Shown piece after piece: positions 7,925-17,127 of a DNA stretch of 49,076 nucleotides. How positions within the stretch are numbered: position 1 is the first letter of the stretch; the number at the start of each line of letters is the position of its first letter. The notes below the pieces were generated by a model, which did no database searches, was not told where the DNA came from, and saw nothing but the letters and a program-made list of their open reading frames with translations. This stretch comes from an uncultured Bacteroidota bacterium (GTDB lineage Bacteria; Bacteroidota; Bacteroidia; Bacteroidales; GWA2-32-17). Made by a program: the position numbers and the translations under genes. The stretch is taken from NCBI GenBank assembly GCA_903837285.1, contig CAILUD010000218.1, forward strand, positions 1-49,076, in the 5' to 3' direction.

Positions 7925-10078
7925 TTATATTCTTACTCCAATAACACAAATATCATCAACTTGTTCGTAAGAGCTGCCTTTCCAATCTTCAATTGTTTTA
8001 TCGAGCATTTTGCGTTGAGCTGCCATGTCTAATTCCTGAATTGATAACAATAGTTCCTTAAATGGTTTATATTTAAATTTTCTGCCACTAGGGCCACCAA
8101 ATTGATCGGGAAAACCATCAGAGAAAATATAAATACTATCACCTTCAATAAGCTGAATAGTGTGATTTGTGAATTTGGCTCTGTTAATATATGCACCTAT
8201 TGGTTGACGATTAGCTTTTATTTCATATAATGCATATTGTTCATTTTCTATATTAGCACTATATGTTTCATTGTTATGAATAAAATTGCTGTTTTTATTT
8301 CTTATTAAATAAACCGGATTATTGGCGCCTGCATATTCCAGTATATTGTTATCTGTATGCAATGCGCATAATGCCAAATCCATTCCATCTTTAACGTCTT
8401 TTCCTTCACCACTATGTAAGGTGAGTTCAACAAGCTCGTTAAGTTTATCTAAAATTTCTCCCGGATGATAAATCTTTTGTTCGTTTACAGCCTGATTCAG
8501 GTTGTTATATCCTACAATACTCATAAATGCACCAGGAACACCATGACCAGTGCAATCTACAACTGAAAAAAGCACAAGATTTGGTTTCACAGCCATCCAG
8601 TAAAAATCGCCAGATACAATATCTTTTGGCTTAAAAAGTACAAATGATTTTTCTACACTTTCTTTAACTAATTTATCTGGTGGTAAAATTGCTTCCTGTA
8701 TTCGTTTTGCATAATTTATGCTTGCTAAAATATCACGGTTTTTATCTTCAATTTCAGCTTTCTGTAATAAAATCTCTTCGTTTTGTGCAGATAATAAAGT
8801 GTTAGCTTTCTTCTTCTGACGATAACCTCTTAGAATAAAACCAGCTAAAATTAAAAGCAATAACAAAACAAATCCTACTGCAAATAATTGTGTCGATTTT
8901 TGCTTTATTTTTAAGTCGTCTTTTTGTTTTTGAGTATTAAGTAGCTGAATTTCTTTTTCTCTTTTTTCGGCATTAAATTGTTCCTGAAGTTGTGAAAGAA
9001 CTTTGCTGTTTTCTTCATTCATTATACTGTCTTTATAAGCAATATAACTTTGTTGTGCAATATATGCATCTTTATAATTTCCGATATCTTCATGGAGTTC
9101 AGCCAGAACTATATAAGAATTTTTTGCTCCTTCTCTATAACCGATTTCTATTGATAAATTAATGGCTTTAAGTATATAATCAATGGCATCTTTATAAGAT
9201 TTCTTATGTTGAAATAATACAGCAATACTTACATATGTACTTACCATTCCCCATTTATCTCCTAATTCATCTTTTAATGAAACTGATTTTTTGTAATAAT
9301 CTTCGGCACTTTTAAAATCATTTTTGTTAAAAGCCATGTTTCCCAGATTTGTGAAACTAGTAGCCATTCCGTATTTATTGTCTATTTGTTCATGTATTTT
9401 TAATGATTGTTTAAAATAAACCGTAGCAGTATCAAACATAGTTTGTTTATCATAAACTAATCCGATGTTGTTAAGGGTCATAGCCATTCCAACCTTGTTA
9501 TCAAGCTCATCAACAATTTTTAATGTTTTTTGAAAATAATCCATTGCTTTAAAATAACTTGCCTGATAATAATAAATTAAACCAATATTATTCATGCTCG
9601 ATGCAATACCACTTTTATCGCCTATAGATTCTTTTATTTTTAATGCAGAAAGATAATTTTTAAGTGCTTTGTTATAATCTCCTTGTTTTTCGTAAACCCC
9701 ACCTAAACTATTTTTAACATCAGAAATTCCAGCTTTGTTTCTGATGTTTGTATATATACTTAAAGAAATTTGGTAATATTCTATTGATTTTGCGTATTCG
9801 CTTTTGTAATCAAGTATATCTCCAATTATTTTTGATAAATCACCAATTCCTTTATCGTATTCAATGCTTTTACTTAATGATAAACCCTTTTTAGCATATT
9901 CTAAAGACTTTTCAATATCTGTTTCTTCTAATTCCTCTGCTATATCTCTATATATATTTACTGCGAAACTGTCATTATTTATTTTGTTTAATGAAAGTAT
10001 TAAGCTATCTACCCTCGAATTTTGGGCAAATAATGAACTGCTTATTAAAAGTAAAAATATAATTTTGTACATTTTCAT
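7925..10078 (-). CDS. TPR sensor protein with SpoIIE-type PP2C phosphatase domain
   Basis: About 717 residues. A signal peptide or N-terminal anchor (SSSLFAQ) is followed by roughly eight TPR repeats (about 35-365; repeated GDYNKALKNYLSALKIKE-like units), a coiled coil, a membrane helix (about 400-420), a second coiled coil and a SpoIIE domain (about 460-715) with the metal-site landmarks SGDFYW, VVDCTGHGVPGA and FSDGFPDQFGG. It probably dephosphorylates an anti-sigma-factor antagonist or similar partner in response to an extracytoplasmic signal. I start at the ATG 10078 (10072 is possible). A TTG in the same frame at 10093 lies inside the promoter -7 element and is excluded. The EamA gene follows after 3 bases. 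Confidence 0.9.
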   Translation of the reverse strand: MKMYKIIFLLLISSSLFAQNSRVDSLILSLNKINNDSFAVNIYRDIAEELEETDIEKSLEYAKKGLSLSKSIEYDKGIGDLSKIIGDILDYKSEYAKSIEYYQISLSIYTNIRNKAGISDVKNSLGGVYEKQGDYNKALKNYLSALKIKESIGDKSGIASSMNNIGLIYYYQASYFKAMDYFQKTLKIVDELDNKVGMAMTLNNIGLVYDKQTMFDTATVYFKQSLKIHEQIDNKYGMATSFTNLGNMAFNKNDFKSAEDYYKKSVSLKDELGDKWGMVSTYVSIAVLFQHKKSYKDAIDYILKAINLSIEIGYREGAKNSYIVLAELHEDIGNYKDAYIAQQSYIAYKDSIMNEENSKVLSQLQEQFNAEKREKEIQLLNTQKQKDDLKIKQKSTQLFAVGFVLLLLLILAGFILRGYRQKKKANTLLSAQNEEILLQKAEIEDKNRDILASINYAKRIQEAILPPDKLVKESVEKSFVLFKPKDIVSGDFYWMAVKPNLVLFSVVDCTGHGVPGAFMSIVGYNNLNQAVNEQKIYHPGEILDKLNELVELTLHSGEGKDVKDGMDLALCALHTDNNILEYAGANNPVYLIRNKNSNFIHNNETYSANIENEQYALYEIKANRQPIGAYINRAKFTNHTIQLIEGDSIYIFSDGFPDQFGGPSGRKFKYKPFKELLLSIQELDMAAQRKMLDKTIEDWKGSSYEQVDDICVIGVRI

Positions 10079-10090
10079 ATAACTAGAAAA

Positions 10091-10098
10091 CAAATATA
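10091..10098 (-). promoter_or_regulatory. Bacteroidota-type -7 element for the TPR-SpoIIE gene
   Basis: Read on the minus strand this is TATATTTG, an exact TAnnTTTG, with a T-rich block about 18 bases upstream as a weak -33. It places transcription start at about 10085, so the gene must start at 10078 or 10072. Confidence 0.6.
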
Positions 10099-10132
10099 AT
10101 CTAAATTTTGCTTCTGAAAATGTGTTTGTAAA

Positions 10133-10170
10133 AATAATGAGGCTGTCTTGAAAAAGACAGCCTCATTATT
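10133..10170 (-). terminator. Terminator after the carboxypeptidase-regulatory lipoprotein gene
   Basis: A perfect 17-bp stem (10133-10149 with 10154-10170) with a 4-nt loop, GC-rich in its core (GAGGCTGTC). On the minus strand it follows the stop codon at 10187 and runs into a short T-rich stretch. The arms are long enough to work in both directions. Confidence 0.85.
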
Positions 10171-10186
10171 AAATAATATTATTTTT

Positions 10187-11962
10187 TTATTGATTAGGAT
10201 TTCTAATTACAGAAAATACTCCGTTTGTTAGCGATACTCCTGTTCCTGTAATGCCAGAGAATGTTCCTTCAATTAATCCACTTACTGGTTCTAATTTAGT
10301 TATTCTTACACTGCCAGTTTGAAGCGTATCTTGAAAAAGAGGGTTAACGTACATTAAGTACATTGAAACTAATGTTACACTTTTTGCACCAACTGCATAA
10401 GTTCCTGTTGAAGTTCCATTTATTTCAAGCCAAATATCGCCATTAGATCCATATGCTTGAACTATAACATGTTTAGGAGTTCCTGTAGAATCTAGTCTTA
10501 TGTAGCCACTTCCACTAAATCCGCTGAAAATTTGAGCAGAAGTAAACTGACCTCCGGTTAGTGTGAATTGTGTTGGACCAGCCTGAACAGGAGGACAAAG
10601 TCTTATGTCGCCTACATTGAATGGGTCAGAAGAAGGATAAATATAATATATTGAATCTGTATTATTTCCCCATCCATGTAAGTTTGCAGTTGAAGCTGAA
10701 TATTCAATAAATAATTCAAATATTCCATCTGCTTGTGTAAAACATGAGGTATGAACATTTGTAGATGTGCCAATTGAATACCAGTCGATTGAAACTTTGC
10801 CTATAATAGGATTTCCACCACAATTTACTAATCTTCCATATACTTTTCGTAATGCTGGTACAGTAAAATCAGCTGTAAATGTACCGTTATTGCTTAAAGG
10901 TGCACATGGTGTTGGGTTAATAGTTGTTCCGTAATATGTTGGAAAAATTCCAATAACCATTGAAACACCAGTAGGAACTTTAGCCGAATAATCTCCATTA
11001 ATATCGGTTTTTGCCATTCTATGTCCAACTCTTACGTTAACTCCAGGAACAGGAAGTCCATTCATGTCTGTTACTTTTCCTGAAACTATTGCAATTCCAG
11101 GTGTAGTTTCTTGACAGCTCCAGAATGAAAAATGTCCAACTTGTCCCATATATTTTCCACCAGTTTTATTTGCTGTTCCAGATGATTGAGAAACACCCAT
11201 AATAGGATTATATTCTAATAAATCAATTGAATTAGGTGCAGCAAAAATCAAAGAATTAGGAATTTGCATTCTAACAGTAGCTTTTTTTGCATTTGCTTCA
11301 TCAAGCTGTAGTTTATTTCCACTTGGGTCAGTAATTATAACATTTAACCCGGTAAATGGATTTAACATTACATCATTACCTGCATTGTCTTTTCCATATA
11401 AATCGCCACCAAAAACAAACATAGGAAAGTTAGTCATTGTTGGATCTAAATATGCCGCTTTAACATATACAGTACCAGAATAGGGAGCTCCAGTTTCTGT
11501 TACAAATGAATTTGGCAAAAATGAAATAACACAACCGCTAATCATTTCTAAAGAGTCTGTTGATGTTGATAAAAAGCTTTTACTACCGGCATAATTATAA
11601 TCAGTTTCACTAATTAAACCTACTTCCATATCAATTGGAACACCAGCTTCAGGAATAGCAGACCTGCTAAGTGTAAAATAACCTGGTTTAGAGAATTCAA
11701 CAATAAACCTTTCTATAGGTACAGATGCACTTTTTATGTAAAACGAACCATCATATTCAGTAGTTACTTGAATTCCAGCAACTTTTACTATTACTCCTGA
11801 AATTGGTGTTTGATTTACATCAATTACATTTCCTGATAATACTATAGTGGTTTTTGTAGGGTCAGTTGGTATTGGATCGTCTTTTCTTTCCTTTTTACAA
11901 CTTGTAATAAAAACAAACGAAGTTATAACCAATGCGATAAAAAACAAGAGAATTTTTTTCAT
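10187..11962 (-). CDS. Lipoprotein with two carboxypeptidase-regulatory-like domains
   Basis: A 591-residue lipoprotein: hydrophobic leader and lipobox with Cys22 (FITSCKKE). Two CarboxypepD_reg-like beta-sandwich domains are visible, at about 42-115 (LSGNVIDVNQTPISGV, TEYDGSFYIKS) and about 293-370 (VSGKVTDMNGLPVPGV, KTDINGDYSAKVP). A middle beta-rich region (about 120-280) and a C-terminal beta domain (about 465-591) resemble no enzyme I know. Such proteins in Bacteroidota are usually surface or periplasmic and bind ligands or partners. It is monocistronic, with its own terminator (10133-10170) and a divergent MORN gene upstream. Confidence 0.82.
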   Translation of the reverse strand: MKKILLFFIALVITSFVFITSCKKERKDDPIPTDPTKTTIVLSGNVIDVNQTPISGVIVKVAGIQVTTEYDGSFYIKSASVPIERFIVEFSKPGYFTLSRSAIPEAGVPIDMEVGLISETDYNYAGSKSFLSTSTDSLEMISGCVISFLPNSFVTETGAPYSGTVYVKAAYLDPTMTNFPMFVFGGDLYGKDNAGNDVMLNPFTGLNVIITDPSGNKLQLDEANAKKATVRMQIPNSLIFAAPNSIDLLEYNPIMGVSQSSGTANKTGGKYMGQVGHFSFWSCQETTPGIAIVSGKVTDMNGLPVPGVNVRVGHRMAKTDINGDYSAKVPTGVSMVIGIFPTYYGTTINPTPCAPLSNNGTFTADFTVPALRKVYGRLVNCGGNPIIGKVSIDWYSIGTSTNVHTSCFTQADGIFELFIEYSASTANLHGWGNNTDSIYYIYPSSDPFNVGDIRLCPPVQAGPTQFTLTGGQFTSAQIFSGFSGSGYIRLDSTGTPKHVIVQAYGSNGDIWLEINGTSTGTYAVGAKSVTLVSMYLMYVNPLFQDTLQTGSVRITKLEPVSGLIEGTFSGITGTGVSLTNGVFSVIRNPNQ

Positions 11963-12108
11963 AGTTTGTAAATTAAAAATTTGGTGTAAATTTATAACAG
12001 ATAGATGTTAAGTACAACACAATTGTTCATAAATTTTAAGTTATACTCATAAGTTTTAGTATCCAATAGTTTTTTGTATTTTCGCTTAATAATAAGAAAC
12101 TAAGTTAT

Positions 12109-12945
12109 ATGAAAGAATTAATTGTTGTTGTAGTTTGTTTATTTTTCTCAATTAATGTTGTTTCGCAAATTAAAAATACTTGTTTGTCAGGTAATTGCGA
12201 AAACGGAAAAGGTGTTTATGTTTTTGCTACAGGTGATAAATATGAGGGCGAATTTGTAAACTCTCATTTAAATGGTTTTGGAAAATATACTGATGCAAAT
12301 GGTAATGTTTATACTGGTGATTTTAAGGATGATAAATTCAACGGTAAAGGAATGTTTGTAAGATCTGATGGCACAAAATATATTGGTGAATTTTTAAATG
12401 GAAAAAGAAATGGACTAGGCACACAATGGTATTCTGAGACATATAAAGAAAAAGGTATATGGGAAAATGACAGATACATTGATAAAGCAGAGTTTGAAGA
12501 TTTTATAATTTCTGAATCTTATGATTTTTGTACAGAGTTTAACAAAATACTTTCAGCTTCTGTAAATAATTTTGCTGAAATAAAAGGAATAACGGTAAGC
12601 GAGTATATTACAGATTCATATTTATGTAAAGTTAAGCTTAAGGAACTTTCAACAGTAGAAATTAATGATAAAGAAGGATATTCCGGAACATATTTTAAAG
12701 GCGATAAAGTTGAGGGTCTAAAAAAGTTTGAAGAGTTAAATAAATTAATTTTAAAGTGTGTCGAAAAAAGTTGTTGTACTTATAAAAACACTTTAGTAAA
12801 CGGTGTTACTGAAAAGAAATATGAATTTTCGCCAGTAACATATATTAGTACATGTAATTCAAAAATAATGACTGTTAAAATTGAAGTAATAATTAAAATT
12901 CAAGGAACGCAGTCAAATGTTATTTTGCATATATCTAATCCTTAA
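12109..12945 (+). CDS. Secreted MORN-repeat protein
   Basis: A 278-residue protein with a signal peptide (1-20, cleavage near VVSQ). Three MORN repeats at about 43-110 are clear: YEGEFVNSHLNGFGKY, YTGDFKDDKFNGKGMF and YIGEFLNGKRNGLGTQ. The C-terminal half (about 125-278) has no recognised domain; it carries five cysteines, including adjacent ones in KSCCTYK, which would fit disulfides in the periplasm. MORN repeats mediate protein or lipid contacts. It is convergent with the TonB-dependent receptor gene (10-base gap) and divergent from the lipoprotein gene. Confidence 0.82.
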   Translation: MKELIVVVVCLFFSINVVSQIKNTCLSGNCENGKGVYVFATGDKYEGEFVNSHLNGFGKYTDANGNVYTGDFKDDKFNGKGMFVRSDGTKYIGEFLNGKRNGLGTQWYSETYKEKGIWENDRYIDKAEFEDFIISESYDFCTEFNKILSASVNNFAEIKGITVSEYITDSYLCKVKLKELSTVEINDKEGYSGTYFKGDKVEGLKKFEELNKLILKCVEKSCCTYKNTLVNGVTEKKYEFSPVTYISTCNSKIMTVKIEVIIKIQGTQSNVILHISNP

Positions 12946-12955
12946 TTGCAAGTTG

Positions 12956-15397
12956 TTAAAATTTTGCAATAAGTTTTAAATTTAATCTTCTGGAAGATAA
13001 ATAATTTGGAACAGCATATTGATGATTTCTAACATCGGTTACCCATTGATAAGATATAGTGTTATTAATATCAAGCAAGTTAAATATTTCTAATCCTAAC
13101 CAAATACTTTTAAATTTTCTGAATGGATTTCCCTTAGGTAAATCATGATCTTCTGACTTTAATAATTTAGAAAAACCTATATCAACTCTTCTGTATGCTG
13201 GCATTCTATATGTTGCTTGATATCTTTCTGATTTAGGTGGACCAAAAGGCAAACCACTTCCAAACAATATGCTCAACTGCATTTTGTATGATGGATTTCT
13301 AGGTAAATAATCTTGAAAAAATAATCCAAAATTTACTAATTGATCAGAAGGACGAGGGATGTAGCCAGGTTTTATTAATTGATTAGCAGTGTCATAATAA
13401 AAATCGTCTGATAAATCCTCCATTGTTTTCATAATAGATAAACTTGCCCATGATTCAACGCCAGGAACAAACTCACCATTAACTTTAAAATCGATACCAG
13501 TGGCATATCCTTTTGCATTATTTTTAGCAAGATATCTGATTCTTACATTGTCTATTTGATAAGGAATAAGCTTTGTGAAATTTTTATAGTATAATTCAGA
13601 TATAAATTTAAATGGTCGTCCCCATGCAATAAATATATAATCTATTCCCGTAACAAAATGTATTGACTTCTGAGCCTTAATATTGTAATTTATCTGTCCT
13701 TCTAAATCGCGCAGCTCTCTATAAAAAGGTGGTTGATAATAATAACCTGTAGAGAATCTGAAAATAAAGTCGTTTTTCCAGTTAGGTTTAATTGAGAATG
13801 AAGCTCTTGGACTAATCAAAAACTGATTGGTGAAGCTCCAGTAATTTTCACGAAGTCCAATAGTAAAGCTGTATTCGTTGCTGTCAGCAGATTCAAAAGT
13901 AGTTGTTCGTTGAATAAACGAAGTAATTCTGTTAGTATTTATAGTATTTTTTGAACTTACAAATGAATATAAGCTAACAACCGAATCAGTATAAGGTAAT
14001 GAGTAACCTGCAGAATCTAACATTTCCCATTCGTGAATTTTATCCTGAATAAATTCATTTTGAATATTTGCTCCCCATAAAACTGTGCTGTTATTATTAT
14101 TGTAATTTCCTCTATGTTGAAAGTTTAAAACATTTGCCGTTAACCTATTTCTTGCATGATTTAAAAATGTACCTACACCAATATTCATTAAGCTATCTCC
14201 TAAATTATTTGAACCCATTTCTTTATCAAGTTCATTTAAGTAATACTGACCCATAATATCTAAAGTCTCTTCTTCTGAAGAACTATATGCCGAAGCAGTT
14301 AAGTTTAATTTTAAATGATTATTGTGTCTGTAGTTTGTTGAAAATGCACCAAACATAGTTGAGTTTTTGTCTCTTTCCTGGCCATCAAAATATATTTTAA
14401 GTTTTAAAGCTTCATCAATTGTTCCAAAAGAAGTTTCGCGGGTTTGAGGAACGAAATAAAAACTATTCATAGCATAGTTTCCTAAAAAACTAAGTTCAAA
14501 TTTTTCGCTTACATCAAAAGTTAAATAAGTTTGAAAATCGGCAAATGAAGGTTTGTAGTCACCTTTAGTATCTAAACTATTAAGTACATATTGTGACGAT
14601 TTGTATCGTAATCCAGAAATATGGGTAAATCTGTGATCTTTGTTACAGCCTTCAAAACTAACACTGCCTCCTAACAAACTAGCAGAAACTGATGCTGCTG
14701 CTTTTGTTGGTTTTTTATATCTGATGTCTAAAACCGATGCCATTTTATCGCCATATTTTGCATCAAAACCACCTGCAGAAAATAATATAGAAGAAACCAT
14801 ATCTGGATTAACAAAACTTAAACCTTCTTGCTGACCACTTCTTATTAAAAAAGGCCGATAAACTTCTATATCGTTTACGTAAACTAGATTTTCATCAAAA
14901 TTTCCTCCTCTTACAGAATACTGTGAACTTAATTCGTTGTTTTTTGCAACACCAGGAAAAGCTTTTAAACTGGCTTCAATACCACCAGAAATATCGGGAA
15001 TTAATTGTATTAATTTAGGATCTATTCTTTGTAAATTCGTTGTACGTTCTGTTTTAGCCTCAACATTAATTAGCGGTATATTATTAATTTTTTCAAATAA
15101 TGTAAAGTTGTTTTTAATAGTTTCACCAGGTTTTCCTGTTATTTTTATTGCTTTTTCATTATACTGAATATGTGAAAAAATAATTGTAAGCTCAGTATTT
15201 GCTGGTAGTTTCAGTTTATAACTACCCGAATTATCAGTGCTAACACCAATATTATTAAGTTCAACAACCTGTAAGTTTATTTCTGGTATCGAAATTCCAT
15301 TTTGGTCAATAATTCTACCAGAAAAAGTAAAAAAATCCTGTGCAATTAAAAATTCCGATGCAAGAAAAAAACTAATTATTAAAAGTGAAAGCTTCAT
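12956..15397 (-). CDS. TonB-dependent outer-membrane receptor with CarboxypepD_reg N-domain
   Basis: An 813-residue protein with a signal peptide (1-19, FLIAQ). A carboxypeptidase-regulatory-like domain at about 25-100 (SGRIIDQNGISIPEI, STDNSGSYKLKLP) precedes a plug domain (about 118-228; YSVRGGNFDENLVYVNDIEV, GGFDAKYGDKMASVLDI). A 22-strand-type barrel ends in a terminal aromatic residue (LKLIAKF). It takes up or exports a large ligand using TonB energy. No SusD partner is adjacent, so it is not a SusC-type glycan pair, and the substrate is unknown. It appears to be transcribed alone. Confidence 0.9.
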   Translation of the reverse strand: MKLSLLIISFFLASEFLIAQDFFTFSGRIIDQNGISIPEINLQVVELNNIGVSTDNSGSYKLKLPANTELTIIFSHIQYNEKAIKITGKPGETIKNNFTLFEKINNIPLINVEAKTERTTNLQRIDPKLIQLIPDISGGIEASLKAFPGVAKNNELSSQYSVRGGNFDENLVYVNDIEVYRPFLIRSGQQEGLSFVNPDMVSSILFSAGGFDAKYGDKMASVLDIRYKKPTKAAASVSASLLGGSVSFEGCNKDHRFTHISGLRYKSSQYVLNSLDTKGDYKPSFADFQTYLTFDVSEKFELSFLGNYAMNSFYFVPQTRETSFGTIDEALKLKIYFDGQERDKNSTMFGAFSTNYRHNNHLKLNLTASAYSSSEEETLDIMGQYYLNELDKEMGSNNLGDSLMNIGVGTFLNHARNRLTANVLNFQHRGNYNNNNSTVLWGANIQNEFIQDKIHEWEMLDSAGYSLPYTDSVVSLYSFVSSKNTINTNRITSFIQRTTTFESADSNEYSFTIGLRENYWSFTNQFLISPRASFSIKPNWKNDFIFRFSTGYYYQPPFYRELRDLEGQINYNIKAQKSIHFVTGIDYIFIAWGRPFKFISELYYKNFTKLIPYQIDNVRIRYLAKNNAKGYATGIDFKVNGEFVPGVESWASLSIMKTMEDLSDDFYYDTANQLIKPGYIPRPSDQLVNFGLFFQDYLPRNPSYKMQLSILFGSGLPFGPPKSERYQATYRMPAYRRVDIGFSKLLKSEDHDLPKGNPFRKFKSIWLGLEIFNLLDINNTISYQWVTDVRNHQYAVPNYLSSRRLNLKLIAKF

Positions 15398-15473
15398 TTA
15401 TTTTATATCAACAATCGTATAAAACAGAAAAAATTGCAGAAAATTGTTTTACTGAAAAATAAAATATGATTGA

Positions 15474-17120
15474 CTATAATCCAATAACTTGCTTTCCTTG
15501 ATCAAAGACAATATCTCTTGGAATTCCTGCTTTAGAAATTTTATTTAAATCTTGCTCTAACTGAGGTTTCATAATTCCCATTTCTGTTAAAATCTTTTTT
15601 GCGCCATCATAATCACCGTTTCCTTGAATAGTCATAATTAATTTGCCTAGCGAACTAACGGCATCTTTCATTTTATCAAAGTTAATTTGATATGTTCCAT
15701 TTTTCTCGTCACGAGTAAAGGCTCCGTTTGCTGCAAAATAATTAAATTCTATCATATTTGCTTTGCCATGTGAGCTTGCTGCACCAAAACGAACCGACCT
15801 AAATATTCCAGCCATAAAAGTCACATAATTATTAATTAATTCATGTTCGCTTAATTCTCCTTTACTATTCAAGAAAGTAACAATATGCAAACCAAGAATA
15901 TCTGCTTTGCATTCTTCAAGTGAAGTGTGAACGTCTGTTAGTGCTTCGGTCACTAATCCTTTATTATTAATTGTTTTACTTATGCCAATTCCATGAGCAA
16001 CCTCATGAAACATTACATTTTCAAAAAAAGCATCAAACATTATATACTTTCTTTGATCTTCGGAAATTAAAATATTTGACATTGGTAAAAGGATTTTATC
16101 AAACTTAGCTTTCATCGAATTTTTAAGCTGAAGTTTACGACTTCCTTTCATTTCATTTACTTTTTTGTCGTTAGGCAGATTAATTGCTATTGTTTTACTT
16201 CCAGCATTACAATCACCAGCATAACAAATTGCTTCATAAACTCCAAGTTGTGAGTCTTTACCAGGTACTTCAGTTTTGTATTTATCTTCAACAGGTAGAC
16301 TCTTTTGAATTTCTGGAAGTAGAACAGCAAAACGGGAAAGTTTTTTACTCCATTCTATATCTTTTAACAAAATGAAAGATTCAAAAGAAGTTTTATATCC
16401 AAATAAACCATCATTGTAACTTTCTATTGGACCAATTATAAAATCTAAATTGGAATTATCTAAATTCATCCATGCCATATCGCTTTCAAAGTAATTGTCA
16501 GAAAGTAATGCCTCTGCTCTTAATGCTAAGTATTCTTTAAAACTTTTATTGTCCGAAATATCAGAGGCTTTTTTTAATAATGCCGATGCTTTTTCAAGTT
16601 TTTCTTTATAAAATTTACTGTAGGGAACAGAAGTTAATTCTTTTTTCTCATTTCTCTTTATTATAGTATACCAACTTGTTTTATCAGGTATTTGAAGCTT
16701 TTCAAATTCTTCTTTAGTCATATCAGTTGGATAAAAATTACCACAATCTGGTTTTTCACCAACACCTTCAATAAATGATTTGTTATTATTTAAATGTTCC
16801 CATGGACCATAATTAATCAAGAAAAACTGCTTCGTGTTATTATCTGAAATTTTTGATAATAATTCATCTTTGTTGTTACATGATTGTTCCCAGTATAATT
16901 CATCCATTATTGTAGCAGCATCAAAAAGTAATGGAAGTAATTCTTTTTCTTTAGGTGAAAGTTGTGAGATGTTTGCAGTTAGTTTAACAATTGCATATTC
17001 GTTAACTTTAGTTTTCATTAAGTCACTTTTAGAAATTTCTTCAGATGTATTTTTTGTTTGTGAAAAAGAATACGAAAAAGTAGACAGGAAAATAATTCCT
17101 GCAAATAAGTAATATTTCAT
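15474..17120 (-). CDS. Secreted M49-like (dipeptidyl-peptidase III family) metalloprotein, metal site intact
   Basis: A 548-residue protein with an Sec signal peptide (1-20). The metal site is visible: FHEVAHGIG with His372, Glu373 and His376, and LEECKADI with Glu402/Glu403, matching the HExx(x)H plus EEC(R/K)AD pattern of M49. The His spacing is HExxH (five residues) rather than the six-residue HExxxH of classical dipeptidyl-peptidase III; as I recall, this occurs in the broader bacterial/plant "DPP3 family" group. The length (about 550) is also shorter than human DPP3 (about 740). It probably cleaves short peptides in the periplasm. It is the last gene of a three-gene minus-strand operon, 7 bases after an inactive paralogue. 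Confidence 0.82.
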   Translation of the reverse strand: MKYYLFAGIIFLSTFSYSFSQTKNTSEEISKSDLMKTKVNEYAIVKLTANISQLSPKEKELLPLLFDAATIMDELYWEQSCNNKDELLSKISDNNTKQFFLINYGPWEHLNNNKSFIEGVGEKPDCGNFYPTDMTKEEFEKLQIPDKTSWYTIIKRNEKKELTSVPYSKFYKEKLEKASALLKKASDISDNKSFKEYLALRAEALLSDNYFESDMAWMNLDNSNLDFIIGPIESYNDGLFGYKTSFESFILLKDIEWSKKLSRFAVLLPEIQKSLPVEDKYKTEVPGKDSQLGVYEAICYAGDCNAGSKTIAINLPNDKKVNEMKGSRKLQLKNSMKAKFDKILLPMSNILISEDQRKYIMFDAFFENVMFHEVAHGIGISKTINNKGLVTEALTDVHTSLEECKADILGLHIVTFLNSKGELSEHELINNYVTFMAGIFRSVRFGAASSHGKANMIEFNYFAANGAFTRDEKNGTYQINFDKMKDAVSSLGKLIMTIQGNGDYDGAKKILTEMGIMKPQLEQDLNKISKAGIPRDIVFDQGKQVIGL

Positions 17121-17127
17121 AATAAAT

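Noticed and set aside
10078..10093. Longer N-terminus of the TPR-SpoIIE protein starting at TTG 10093
   Set aside because: The TTG lies inside an exact -7 promoter element; ATG 10078 gives a proper signal sequence.
12956..15397. SusC-type glycan uptake locus
   Set aside because: No SusD gene or glycan enzymes are next to the TonB-dependent receptor.
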